A stretch of 64,000 bases of DNA from Agarophyton chilense (taxonomy: Eukaryota > Rhodophyta > Florideophyceae > Gracilariales > Gracilariaceae). The stretch is taken from assembly GCA_030374765.1 (NCBI GenBank), contig JARGXX010000002.1:1054001-1118000 (forward strand). Direction: 5' to 3'. This document shows, in pieces, positions 13,383 through 24,292 of this stretch; positions within the stretch are counted from its first letter, which is position 1; each line of letters opens with the position of its first letter. The notes under the pieces are model-generated. The model was not told where the DNA came from, ran no database searches, and saw only the letters and a list, made by a program, of their open reading frames with translations. Made by a program: the position numbers and the translations under genes.

Positions 13383-13401
13383 TGTTCTCGGAATGCTAGT
13401 T
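13383..13401 (+). repeat. Left terminal inverted repeat of copy B
   Basis: Nineteen bases that match the complement of 26407-26425 without a mismatch. The next G outward also pairs with a C at the far end, so a 20-bp repeat is equally possible. Confidence 0.8.
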
Positions 13402-13600
13402 CAGTGGTCAAAAAAGGACGAATTGAAATGACCGAAAAACCCGTGAATTTATCCAAATTTAGAGGTGTTAATTTCCGAAAATATTTTCATTCGTTCATTA
13501 GTGCTAGTTTGTATGGGAAGCAAAACTAGCACATATCTGCAGTTTTTCTAGTTTTGATGGAGGTAAAACTAGCGTGAATCTTTCTGTCGCCGCAGTTTAA
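13402..13600. promoter_or_regulatory. Left subterminal motif cluster
   Basis: Copies of CTAGTT or AACTAGC occur near 13502, 13523, 13549 and 13567. The same motif recurs inside the right end at about 26320, 26358 and 26382. In CACTA elements such clusters bind transposase. The region also aligns, inverted, with 13260-13380 of copy A. Confidence 0.55.
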
Positions 13601-13774
13601 AGGTAAAAGTAGAGAAGTGGTGCAGGAGCAGATTCAATCGTTGTGCGCTCTAGATTGACAGATTAGTACAAACAACCGGTCCCAAAATGGACCTCAAAAT
13701 AGAAATTGAACATTTAGTACCATCCATATCAATCGCAATAGAATCGCAGCCCGACCTGGCAGACCTCACGTGCC

Positions 13775-16700
13775 TTGCATTCTATATTATTCTCCACCGC
13801 CCTCCCCTGTCACGTGCCCTGTGTGCGCCATACTCTCTCTCCGTCTACGCCTCCTACTAACTTTATTCCCACCACCTCTCCTCCACCCAGAGAAATCCCC
13901 GCCCTCCAGCAGCACCAGAGAAGGTGCCCTCATCGCCTCTCCGCCAACAAGCGCTTCCTCTACCCTGGCGGAAATGAACCCAACTTCCCCCCCCGTACAA
14001 AACGCCACAAGTCCACCTCACAACTCCCCCCTCATCCTCCTCCCTCACATCGCCCTTCCGACAACGTCCCTCACGCACACCATGACTTCTACCTCCAAGA
14101 CCAGCTCTCTCTCTCCCTCCACACCCAGGACGCCATCCACGTCGCCACTGCCCCTCTCGGTTCCCCCTCCTCTCTCGCTCTCTCCCCCCTCCCTCCTTCC
14201 GCTCCCCCCCTCGACAACCCCCACCTGCAGAAAATGGTCCTCTACATCTCCTCCATCGCCTCCAAGCTTGGACAACGAAAGGCTGAAGAGCTCATCACTC
14301 TCCTTAATGATCCCCACTTCTCCGAATCAACATTCCGGAACTCAGTCTCCTCCGCAAAGCAATGCCTCGAGCTCCAGGCAGACCTCTTCCACCAGAGAAT
14401 CAGGTCCAATGGTTTCGCCCCCTCCACCATCTTCGATCCCCACAAACGCTTCTCCGCAACCCTCTTCCAGAAAGACGCAATCCATGTCCTAAAACAACAG
14501 CTCGCCCTCGCACACTTCAAGAACACCTTTTTCCACCCCATCTCCCAAACATCCGCCTCCGGCTCCCCCGCCTTCGCACACCCCATGGCAGCCACCCTCG
14601 GCTCAAAAGTCGTCCCCGCACTCAAGACAGCCATCATGCAGTCCAAAAAAGATAACATCGTCTGGCATCTCCCTCACTCCACCGGTATCGACTCCTTCAT
14701 CGGCCTCGTCCAAATCTACTCCGACAAGTCCTCTACCTCTCTCAAATCTTCTTCCATCACCTCCTACCCCCTCCACATCACCGTTCTCAACTTCTCCGAC
14801 TCCTTTCGCCGCAAATTCATCTCCGACAATCTCACACTCCTCGGCTATCTTCCCACCTCCTTCACCCCAATCACTCCTTCTCCAGATGCAGATATCATCA
14901 CTCATTCCTCCTCCATCCCTCGCCAAACAAAAATGGAACTCATACAGCAGACCATCTCCTCCCTCCTTCAACCTCTCTTCTCTTCCGCCCTCCCCGGTTT
15001 CCCCTTCCGCGACGCAGACGGCGTTCTTCGTCAATGCCACCCCATCATCGCCAGCTACTGCGCAGACATTCCCGAGGCAAAGGATATTCTCGCCATCTCC
15101 CACGGCAAAGGATTCTCGCCATCTCCCACGGCACCCGTCCCCAGCACCCCTGCCACAGATGCTCTGTCCCTCGCTTACAACTCCACCAACACTCTCACGC
15201 CCATCCCCCTCGATCTCTTCCCCTCACCCTTGCAGCCCGCAACAAACACTCCTCCCTCCTCAAGGACTCCGAAGCAGCTCTCCTCGCCCGCAAGCCAAGA
15301 GTCTCGCGCAACTTCAAGGAACAAGCTCTCCAAGCACTCCACTCCCTCTCCCTCGCAAAATACCCCTCCCTCTTCGAGTCTTACCCCCTTTTCAACATCA
15401 CCCCCCTCCTCACCCCATACAACATTTTCCCGTTCGAACCCCTCCACAACTTCCATCTCGGCGTTTCCAAACTCATCAAGCTCGCCGCCATCGAACGTCT
15501 CAGATCAGAACACCTCTTCACCACCATCAGCTCCACAAACTCCCGCCGTTCTTTCCACTCCGTCCGCACCTCCATCCTCAAGCACTCCAACTTCATCCTC
15601 ACCGCCATCGAAAATCATTCCCCAGCTACCGGCCTCCACATCGACTTCTCTACTTCCGAAAGCGGGCAGTCCCTCAACGGCTTCTTCACAACTGACGGCG
15701 TCCGCGGCATGCTAGAAGCAAAAGACTACCGCGCCCTCGACATGGTCTTCCCCTTCATCGGCGCCTGCTTCGACCGCTGCTGTGACGAAGCCAATTCCGC
15801 TCCCATCACAACCGTCTTCTCCAAGTACACAGACCTCCTCCTCACCTCCATGTGCTACAACTCCGTCCCCGAATGGACCACTTCTCGTCTTGCCAAACTC
15901 GCCTCCCAAATCCATTCCTTCAAGCACAGAGCTGTCGATGTTCTCGGTCCATACCATACCTCCAACCTTGGCACCCTCAAATACAACCTCCTCGATCACA
16001 TCGTAGACGACATTCGACGCTTTGGGGGTCTCCACTTCAACGATGCAGGCATCTTCGAACAAGCCCATACCCTCTTCAAAGCACATTACTTCCGAACCTC
16101 CAAGCGCAGACCCACCGCGCACAACGAAACCATCCGTGCCATCGAACGCTCCGATGCCGTCAACAATTGGATTTCTCTCTCCGCTGATCCTTCTGTCACC
16201 TCATCCTCCCATGCCCCTCCTCCTCCCTTCAAAGCCCGCAGACCAGGTTTCGTCCGTGATGGCAAGCACACCTCCTTTTCCGATCTCATCACCGCTCACA
16301 AATTCCTTTGAGCAAACCCCCACTCAACAATCTCTTCCCTTCAGGACCTCTTCTCCCCAGACACTATCACCATCATCTCACAGATTGGAATTCTCGCACT
16401 CCCCTCCTTCGTCACACTCACACTCGAAACACTAGCTCTCAACCAGGACTCCCCCACTCTCCGCCAAACCCGTCTCACATTCGTCAATTCCGCATACGTC
16501 GTCGGCGGCTTCACCCCAACCCTAGACGACTACATCGCCGATCGAAACGAGCTCGCCGTCAAAGATCCCCCTCTCCCACTCATTCAACGTATCTTCGCTG
16601 CTCCCTCCTTCGGTCCCTCTAAACTCCCAAAGTTCTCCCACATCCTCGTTGCCGGTTACAGCTTCTCCAACCCCACTCCCACCGCCTGGGTTTGCAAGCT

Positions 16701-17172
16701 CAACTCTCTTCTTCGCTTCATTACCCCTTCTTCCCCTTCCACTCATAACGAGTTCGCCTTCGTTCAGTTCCTCGAACTCGTTCCACCCCAGGATCAAGTC
16801 GATGTCTCTCTCAATTGCATCTGCCTCCAATGGGCAACAGACGACGAACAAAACCACACCGCCCACCCCCTTCCTATCTCAAACACTTCCAACTCCGACA
16901 ACGTCTCCCCCTGGTTCGGCCTCATACCATTCTCTTCCATTCTCGGCCCCGTTCATGTACTTCGCCAAAACTACCCCGCACCCTCCTTCACCCCTCGATT
17001 GCACTGGCGCTTCCATCGATTTTACCTCAACAGATTCTACAGAGACCCAACTGCCAAGCCCTACTTCTCCAACACCACCACTGGTGACACAACACCACCA
17101 CTGGTGGCACAACACCACCACTGGGTGGCACCCATAATAATACCTCCCAAGGCACATGATCCAATAAAATAG
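13775..17172 (+). pseudogene. Copy B Plavaka-like transposase, lightly damaged
   Basis: This is a DDE-type transposase of about 1,120 residues. Family landmarks in order: SDK at about 14728-14740 followed by a YPLHITVLNFSD block (Plavaka proteins have SDKTQ and YPVYLTIGNI at this place), LLGYLPT near 14840, an acidic CADIPEAKD near 15060, a CHRC pair near 15150, and NIFPFEPLHNFHLGV near 15425 (the PLHxxxLG signature). The C-terminal block, 16312-17172, holds WVCKLN and FGLIPFSSILG. Two lesions are visible. A 26-nt repeat of the AKDILAISHG coding segment at about 15086-15138 shifts the frame, and a TGA at 16309-16311 stands where copy A has Arg. The start is the ATG at 13775. Transcription converges on the coiled-coil gene. 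The exact catalytic triad was not resolved. Confidence 0.7.
17067..17130. repeat. Three tandem 20-21 bp units in the transposase tail
   Basis: Three copies of an AACACCACCACTGGTG-like unit lie in the last codons of the transposase. Each contains the palindrome CCACTGGTGG or a variant. They may be simple slippage. Confidence 0.6.
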
Positions 17173-17246
17173 TCACCGCTGCTTTTCTTCCATAGCCGAC
17201 CCCCATCTTGCTCCACCTCCTTACCCCCTTATCCCCCCGTACCTTA

Positions 17247-19901
17247 TCACTCTCCCACTCCTTGCCTACTCCACAACGTTAAGTGCTTGAACCGTGGTTC
17301 TTCTGGTCCACATGACGCTATATAGCAATCTAACACCGCTCCAAGTCTTCTCGTGAGATTCTCCATGAAAAACTCCTCCCTTCTCGCCAGATAGATTTTC
17401 TCTCTCGACGGTATCCATAGCCCAACCGTCGCGATTCTCTCCTTATTCCCACTCACATCTCTACGACTCCGTCCACAGAATCCATCATTCTCAAACTCCT
17501 CGGCATACTCATCCTTCACCATGTTCCAGGCAACCCTCAATATGTCCTCAACAGCCAGTGGCAGAAACCTCCCAAACAGCGTCGAGAACAAAAGTTGCCT
17601 TTGGCCTCCCCGCCCAACGTCTCTATCCATCGTGGTCACCACACATCCAATCCATGCATCAAGTCGCGCAAGATGCATCACCGTCCCATCCACATACTGC
17701 CTTTCTCCATTTCTGTGACTCTCTACCGCGTAGCCCATAAACTCCTCCAACACTTTCAACGACACCTGATTTCGAAAATACATATCTGCCTCACCAAAGT
17801 CCTCCAAGTTCTCAGACACCTTCGATCCAGAATAAGTAATATCTTCAATCGCACTCGTTCTCCACGCACACAGCTTACCTCTCCCATCCTCACCAGACCC
17901 CATCAACTTCACCTGCGCCTCCTCAATCTGCTTCTTCAACTCCGCCCAAAGCTCCGTCCCTTCAGTCACCTTAGCTCGTTTCGCGATCAAATCATATCCA
18001 AGCATGGAAAACAGCTTATCACGCGCTGCTCGCTTCCGCACCCCAACCACATCGCTCAATGTCTGCTTCATCCTCTGTCTTAAGCACCTATCCGCACTTA
18101 CATTTTCCACGCACTCCTCTCTCCTCCCCGCTTCCCTTATTGACTCCCATTTCCCTCCCATTAACTCAGTCTCTACCACGTGCTTCAACAACAAATGGCT
18201 CCCGCCCTCTGTCGACGGCGTATACGGTCTCATCTCATATGCAACCTCAATTGGACATCTCGGAACCATTTCCTTCTCTCCCACCACAAACATACTTTCC
18301 TCCCTACTCTCCCCAACCGCCTCACTTCTATTCTTCCAGCTTCGACCCACCTTCTCGGTGTCGAAGCAAAGTTCCGATGCCTCCAGTTTTGCACAATGAA
18401 GAATCCTATCATACACACGACGTGCAAATCCATAAAAGCATTCCTGCACTCCAATGTCATACTTTCGTCGCCGCGTCACGCCTCCCTCCCCCCTCCCTTA
18501 CCCAGCGATTTTACATTTCAACGCCTCCCTCAAACTCTCAATCAGCACATTCTGCTGCTTCATTTCCTCCCTCGCCCGATCCAGCTCCGTTTGGGTCATT
18601 TTCAAACTCACCATCACACTGTAGCTGTCTTCCTTCATACGTCTCATTTGTCCCTTCAACACATTCATCTTCTCAATTAGCATCGACCGCGGCAACAAAC
18701 CTATGTCATCATCATTTGCTTCATCTTCCACTATACGGACGGCGTTCTCCACGACATTTAAATTCGCATTCTCCCCGTTATCATTATTCTTTGTGAATAA
18801 AATGTTTCTCCTTACTCGAATACCTTCCGGCGTCCTTCGCCTTGCGCTCACCTCAAACCCTTCAACTCCCAAACCCACCCCTCTCCTCGGTGGCAAACAC
18901 TCGACATCTTCTCTCTGATGAGAAAGAACTGCTGCTCTTCCATCGCCTTCCTCCCCTGAACCACGTGTTCTCCCTCCAGCAAACCCCCTTCTCCCCCCCT
19001 CACTCACATGCACTTCTCTGCTTTCCCTTTCGTCTATCGCTCTTCTTCCTGTAACTCGAACACTCCCCATTCTTTCCCTTGCACGCTCTCTCCTTTCTTC
19101 CACGTAATCCAAGTTCGCCCCCTCCCATCTTTCCGCCTGTTCCCCCGCGGTAACTCCAACACTCTCTCCTTCTGTTCTCTCTCGAACGACTTTTGCGCCC
19201 GCGATTAGACCACTACTGGGTCCATCTATTCTACCCTCCCCACCACGGCTACTCTCTATTCTCCCTTTCTGTATCTCATCATCACCGTCCTCTTCCCTCA
19301 TACCCGTAAACGATGCCCCTGCTTCTTCAACGCCTCTGAGGCGGGATCCACGTTCTCCGATCATTCTCTCTCCCTCCTTACGCCCCTTCGTCTTCTCATT
19401 CGGAATCTCTTCACCTCCTTCAGGTGCAGAGCATGGATTTACCGGCTCCACATCAGCTGAAGAAGTGAGTACAGCACTTAGAGTCCGCTCGGATGCATCC
19501 CTCTCCTTGTCCTCCCTGGAGCTCTGCTCGCCCTCCCCCGCAATCCACTTCTAGGTACACGCGTGCGGTTGCTTCGCACGCTATCCCGTTTTCCATCGCC
19601 GCTCCGCACCATCTCTCCCGTAGGCGACGTGATTTGCTCCGTACGCGACGTGATTTGCTCCGCACTCTCCTCCGTCGCCGTCTCCTTTGCGCGAACAGCC
19701 TTTCCTTTGTCCCCACTCGCCTCTCCTTCCCCACCATATTGCCTTGATCTACCTCTCAGGCGCACGCCTCCCTTCTCTCCACTCGCGCCCTGGAGCCTAC
19801 GCCCCTTGTCCCTTCCGCCCTCCGCATCCCCTCCATGCCGCCGTGATTTTTGTACCGCGCCCGCTAGTGTTCTCGCTTCTCGATTTGCGCTTCGGAGCCA
19901 T
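17247..19901 (-). CDS. Coiled-coil companion protein of the transposon
   Basis: Two long open blocks, 19451-18498 and 18497-17247, are in the same frame and separated by one TAA at 18498-18500. The coding sequence may begin at the ATG at 19901, whose first residues (MAPKRKSRSENTSGRG) resemble the copy A start, but the frame between 19901 and 19451 is not continuous. The first half is Arg/Glu/Gly-rich and disordered. A coiled coil at about 18680-18510 ends in LIESLREAL. The second half is a conserved globular region of about 400 residues with GIGVQE-like, RQRMKQTLSDVVG and RLGAVLDC segments. No known domain recognised. Conservation between the decayed copy A and this copy argues for a transposition or maintenance role. 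The TAA lies in GGGTAAGGG, which also resembles a splice donor. Confidence 0.6.
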
Positions 19902-20225
19902 GGTTGAAGAGAGAGAGAGCGATCGTGGTATGGTCTTCCACGCGTTGCAATGCGATGGATGGGAGAGAAGCTTCGAAACATTCTGCTTTCAAAAATATAC
20001 CTCCACCCTTTTCGTGTTCTCAGAAAACCCCCAAACTTTTCAGATATTTTAAATATGCGCTCGAATGCACCAGATATTGGAAAAGTATTCTCCTTCGGTG
20101 TACATGACTTTCCTTTAGCATATTTACTACGTCACGCTTTGACGTTATATGTAGCGACAAACATAGTAAAAGCCCACAATATCTGGTACACTACGATGAA
20201 GTAAAGTAACAAAAGCGATGCACTT

Positions 20226-23200
20226 TTAATCGATTACTATGACTGGCGTGTTATTCATACTCCAGATATACTCTGTCCCATAATCCGCGAACAGCTCCTC
20301 TCCTATTTCTATATCTCGAATTGCTTGCACAGAAAACAATCTATAGTCTCTCAACTGAAATGGGGTCCGCCCCGTCCCCGGAGTTCTGATGACCCGAACA
20401 TTTGCAGTTCGGCGTCTCATTAACCCGTCTTCAACCGCATCCCTGTCCCTATCCCCTTCCACATACTTGGGGTCGTTAATTGTTCCCCCCAGGCAAAATG
20501 GAGCAGGGACAATCCACACCGGAATAAGAGACACCCCACTAATTCTTCCTGGTAGCTTGTGAAACACTTCCCCTCGGACGCTTATCTCCATCGCGTACTG
20601 CCGAAAACGATCAGCAGTCGCTTTCAATAGCCCCCCTCCGTATGCCTTATGAACTTCCTTCCGCTTTGAAAGATCATGGTACACCAAAGTCCCGTAAAAG
20701 TAACAATCAGTCTCACCTTGTATCACCCGGCGTGTTGTGTACACACCAACTCCAGCATTTGCAATCCGACAACCACATACTGTCGCCTCCACTGCCAGAA
20801 TAGCATTCCAATCCAACAGTGACATCTTTCCTTGAAAACTTCTTGGCCACTCATACAGCGCCTGCCGTCGCCCAATCTCCGATATATTCTTATCCTGCCA
20901 CATGGAGGAGAGAAAATCCACGATATGGGGTGGAAACATCTGATGCTCGGGAAATCCGGTAGGTGTTTTCCAGGGCTTCGAACGCTTTATGACGACGTCC
21001 GGAAACAAGCATGTCACTCGAGTCACAGCGTTCCGAACATCTTGCGTTATATGAATGTCCGTCTCGTTGTTCCGCATGCATGACGCAAATTTCACTGGAG
21101 CGGCGTGCTTCGCATGAGCAAAACACTGCGGATCTGGCTCAAACCCTAGAAACGGACGGTGCTTTTCCAGTTCCATGCATGCCATGGCCGTTGAAAATGT
21201 TCCGGGGAAGAGGTCCACCACTATGTCTCCCGGCTGAGAAAACCTGCTGATGAGCTCCTTCAGCAAAGCGCGTGACTTCTGTTCCGCCCGCACTTTCTGA
21301 TACGTAACTGCTCCTTTGACATTCTTCCTTCTCCATAGAAGTGTTTCACCATTCGACATGGGAGGCACTTGGTCAATCACGCTATGGTAACCCGGATATC
21401 GCGATGGTACATAGCTGAAGTTCTCATAGTTCACCATGCCATGTTGTTCGGCGTAGGACAACCCGCTGCAAACTCCATGAATGGCGTACTCTGTTCCGGG
21501 AAACAGGGAGCACGAACTACGTCCGGGATTACGCATCGGATTGCCTTGAGAGCGAGTGAAGTGCAGCTGGACCTTGTCCACGACAAACGACCTGCTCTTC
21601 TGTCCATTCTCATCTTTTGCACCAATTCGACCCAACACTTCTTTCCATTCGTTCACCTGCTCAATCTCGCAGAATATAACGAAATGCCCTCCCGGACGCA
21701 GAAGTTTAGAGATGAGCTTCGCCGTCTTCACCATGTCTTGCCGGTTAAGAACGTCGTACCAGCTGTTTTTCCTGTTCTTCTTCGCACGTATATTATACGG
21801 CGGGTCCGTGAGAACCAACTGCACTTTCCCTATCGGAGAGACCCCATTGCTGCGCAATGTCTCGTCAATCTCCACCAGGTTCTCGAAAGTACAATTGTAC
21901 ATTCGACAGTGCTTATCCATCTCCGACTCGCACTTTTGAAGAGACATTATATCATCCAGAGAGGTAAGGTCGTGAGACGGCAGAATATCCACCGACTCAG
22001 ATTCAACCGACCTTGGTCCAGCTGTGGAAGAATGCTGACCAACACCCATGTTCTCTTCCTCATTCCCGGTCCCACCCTCCACTCCCTCTCCACCCTCCAC
22101 CGCCGGAACCTCCGAATCTTTCTCAGGGGGTACAACTTCTATCTCGTCTTCTTCCATAACCATAGTAGGTTCCGCCTTTGTCGCAGCCACCACTTCCACC
22201 TCCACACTCCCTCGCAGCTTTAGCGGCGATATGTATTCCGAGATGGTAGAGATAAGAGAGTTCGAGAAGCAGTCGAATCTCTCCGCAAACACTCTAGGCA
22301 AAGTGTATGTAAACGGTTTTAGAACGTCCCATCTTTCCGGAGCTGATAAAGAGTAAAGCTGCTCATTCACCACCACTTTGTGCAGGTCAGCGAGAAACTC
22401 TTTGGCCAACATACGAAGTGGAGTGTCAACGTACTCCGGCAGGTTCCACGCCTATGGGACGACATACTCCTCCAATAAAGTACGGTTTCTACCAGGAAGG
22501 AGTCGTTGGGCCATATCCTTGTGAGAGAACCCATCCCTTCTGTTTCCGATTGCCTGGAACTGCATATCAGAATATCGTAGATGAATAAAGCGCAAAACCA
22601 TGAATTCCACGCCAGGGAATCCCAAATACTGGGCGAAGCTGTCCCACGCGTTATTGACGAGCTGCACACCAAAGCCCACACGCTGAGCTACTGGTTTGTC
22701 ATAAATCGCCACCTTCGAAAATGGCGTATCGTAGGTTCTGTCCCGCTTTCTTCGCTTACGGGAGACTCTTCTCTTCTCCATAGAGACCGACTGAATACAA
22801 ATGAGGAACAGCAACCTCTGGAACATTGTCGGGAAGTCGGTCGTGAATGGAGCCCGGCTTTTGCTCGCCTTCTTTTGGGTTGTATCCAGACCTTTGAAGA
22901 ACTCTGTCAAATTGACATTCTTCGGGATGCCCTTGAACTCCACCGCCTCGTACGCGTTCCAAAAGTCCCTCACGTGCCTATCTGGGTCCCCATCCCTTAT
23001 ATCCAACAACCTCGCCGAGAAATAATTATGACAGTTCGAGCCCCTCATTCATACAACTCGGAGCTCATCTTCTGTGTAATTGGTGTGGTAGGGACCTAGG
23101 AGAGTATAAAAAAACTTCGCGGTCTCCGGTAGGATGTGGCGATTGGCAATTGCAAAATCCATGAATGCAGTGTGCCCCACTTTTCGCGGCTCATCTTCCT

Positions 23201-23336
23201 CCCGCCTCGTTGATGCGTAACGATCACGCAAATCCAGACACGCCCTGATAACTTCATCCCCCGTACCAAACAGTTTACCCATTTTGAAGGTGTCTGCCGC
23301 AGGCGATGAAGAAGTTCTCGTGGGTTCTGGAGCCAT
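20226..23336 (-). CDS. DNA adenine/cytosine-N4 methyltransferase fused to SET domain
   Basis: One frame runs from the ATG at 23336 to 20226, broken only by a TGA at 23049-23051 and a TAG at 22452-22454. The largest block (728 aa, from 22412) has methyltransferase motif IV, TDPPYNI, at residues 202-208, and the AdoMet site GDIVVDLFPGTFSTA at 395-409 followed by FLGFEPD at 421-427. This motif order, IV before I, is that of the beta-class N6A/N4C DNA methyltransferases (N6_N4_Mtase family). The C-terminus is a SET domain: AGVGVYTTRRVIQGE at 553-567, INDPKY at 645-650, and IEIGEELFADYGTEY at 701-715. The N-terminal 300 residues are unknown. It could modify both DNA and a protein, perhaps a histone. 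It diverges from the ParB-like gene across the palindrome array. The two stops suggest recent inactivation or read-through. Confidence 0.7.
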
Positions 23337-23516
23337 TTATGTACGTGTTCAAACAACCTCACGGGCGGTCTTCACGAGAGCCTGAGTGAAAGAGAGCAGC
23401 GGGTGCGGGTGGGTGCGGGTGGGTGCGGGTGGGTACGGAAAGATTGTGAGTACGGTTGAGGAGCGCGCACGGAAGAACGGTTGTTGCGGAACGACTTCGC
23501 AGCTATCCTGGTTGCA

Positions 23517-24030
23517 TTCTGTCGGCCGTCAGAGGAGCGCTTCGACTTCATAGGGGGTCTCGATGAAGTCCCCGCGCACCTCTGTCGGCCGACAGAATGC
23601 ACCGTGTACACCTGGGAGTCCTAAAAATTACAAAATTATATGTATTATGTCGGCCGACAGAGGTGCGCGGGGATTTCATCGGGACCCCCGATGAAGTCGG
23701 AGCGCACCTCTGTCGCCCGACAGAGTGCACCGTGTACACCTGGGCGTTCCAAAATTATATGTATTATGTCGGCCAACAGGGGTGCCCTGCGACTTCATCG
23801 GTCCACCGATGAAGTCGCAGGGCACCCCTGTTGGCCGACAAATACGCCATAACATCACGCATGATGCGTTTCTGAGATGTTGGTCGACTGTCGGCCGACA
23901 GAGTGCACCGTGTACACCTGAGCGTTCCAAAAATTACAAAATTATATGTATTATGTCGGCCGACAGAGGTGCGCCGGGACTTCATCGGGACCCCCGATGA
24001 AGTCGGAGCGCACCTCTGTCGGCCGTCAGG
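23517..24030. repeat. Array of four long palindromes between divergent genes
   Basis: Four hairpin-forming units lie at about 23518-23595, 23647-23722, 23767-23840 and 23954-24029. Each starts and ends in TGTCGGCC-GACA-like 12-bp palindromes, and the centre reads GACTTCATCGG...CCGATGAAGTC. The third is perfect: 36-bp arms with a 2-nt CC centre, and its stem differs from the others at several positions on both arms together. Linkers repeat GAGTGCACCGTGTACACCTGG followed by CGTTCCAAAAATTACAAAATTATATGTATTAT-like sequence. The array fills the space between the methyltransferase-SET and ParB-like starts, where promoters or a protein-binding locus would sit. Confidence 0.85.
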
Positions 24031-24292
24031 ATATTTTTAATTTTTTAATTTTATTTTCTTGTATCGCCTACCAAGCCAATAGGCGTGTTTGCGATGGAAA
24101 GAGACAAGGAGTTTCTTGAGTTTGAAACTAAGCGGACGTAGTTCAGGCTGATTGCAATGAACTGCTCTCGGGAGTGTTCCGGATAGTCGCCACCAAAGGA
24201 GCTCGATCCAATACGTCTTAGTCTGTATACCATAAAAGGCTCAAAGCGCTCTGCGACCATTTGCAACCTCGACTGACTACGATCCGATTCAA

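Noticed and set aside
13787-15608. Minus-strand frames opposite the copy B transposase
   Set aside because: Shadows of a C-rich coding strand; Glu/Gly-rich with no motif.
18004-19747. Plus-strand frames of up to 245 codons opposite the coiled-coil gene
   Set aside because: Ser/Pro/His-rich shadows of the minus-strand gene, which is the one conserved in copy A.
20000-20030. CGTGTTCTCAGAAAACC resembling the copy B terminus
   Set aside because: Only about ten bases match and no subterminal motifs follow, so it is not taken as an element end.
21369-22223. 284-codon plus frame opposite the methyltransferase
   Set aside because: Antisense shadow; the minus strand carries the clear DPPY and AdoMet motifs.
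23548-24000. Several open frames repeating MYTVHSVGR and MHRVHLG
   Set aside because: They are the palindrome array read as protein. The repeats and symmetry explain them.
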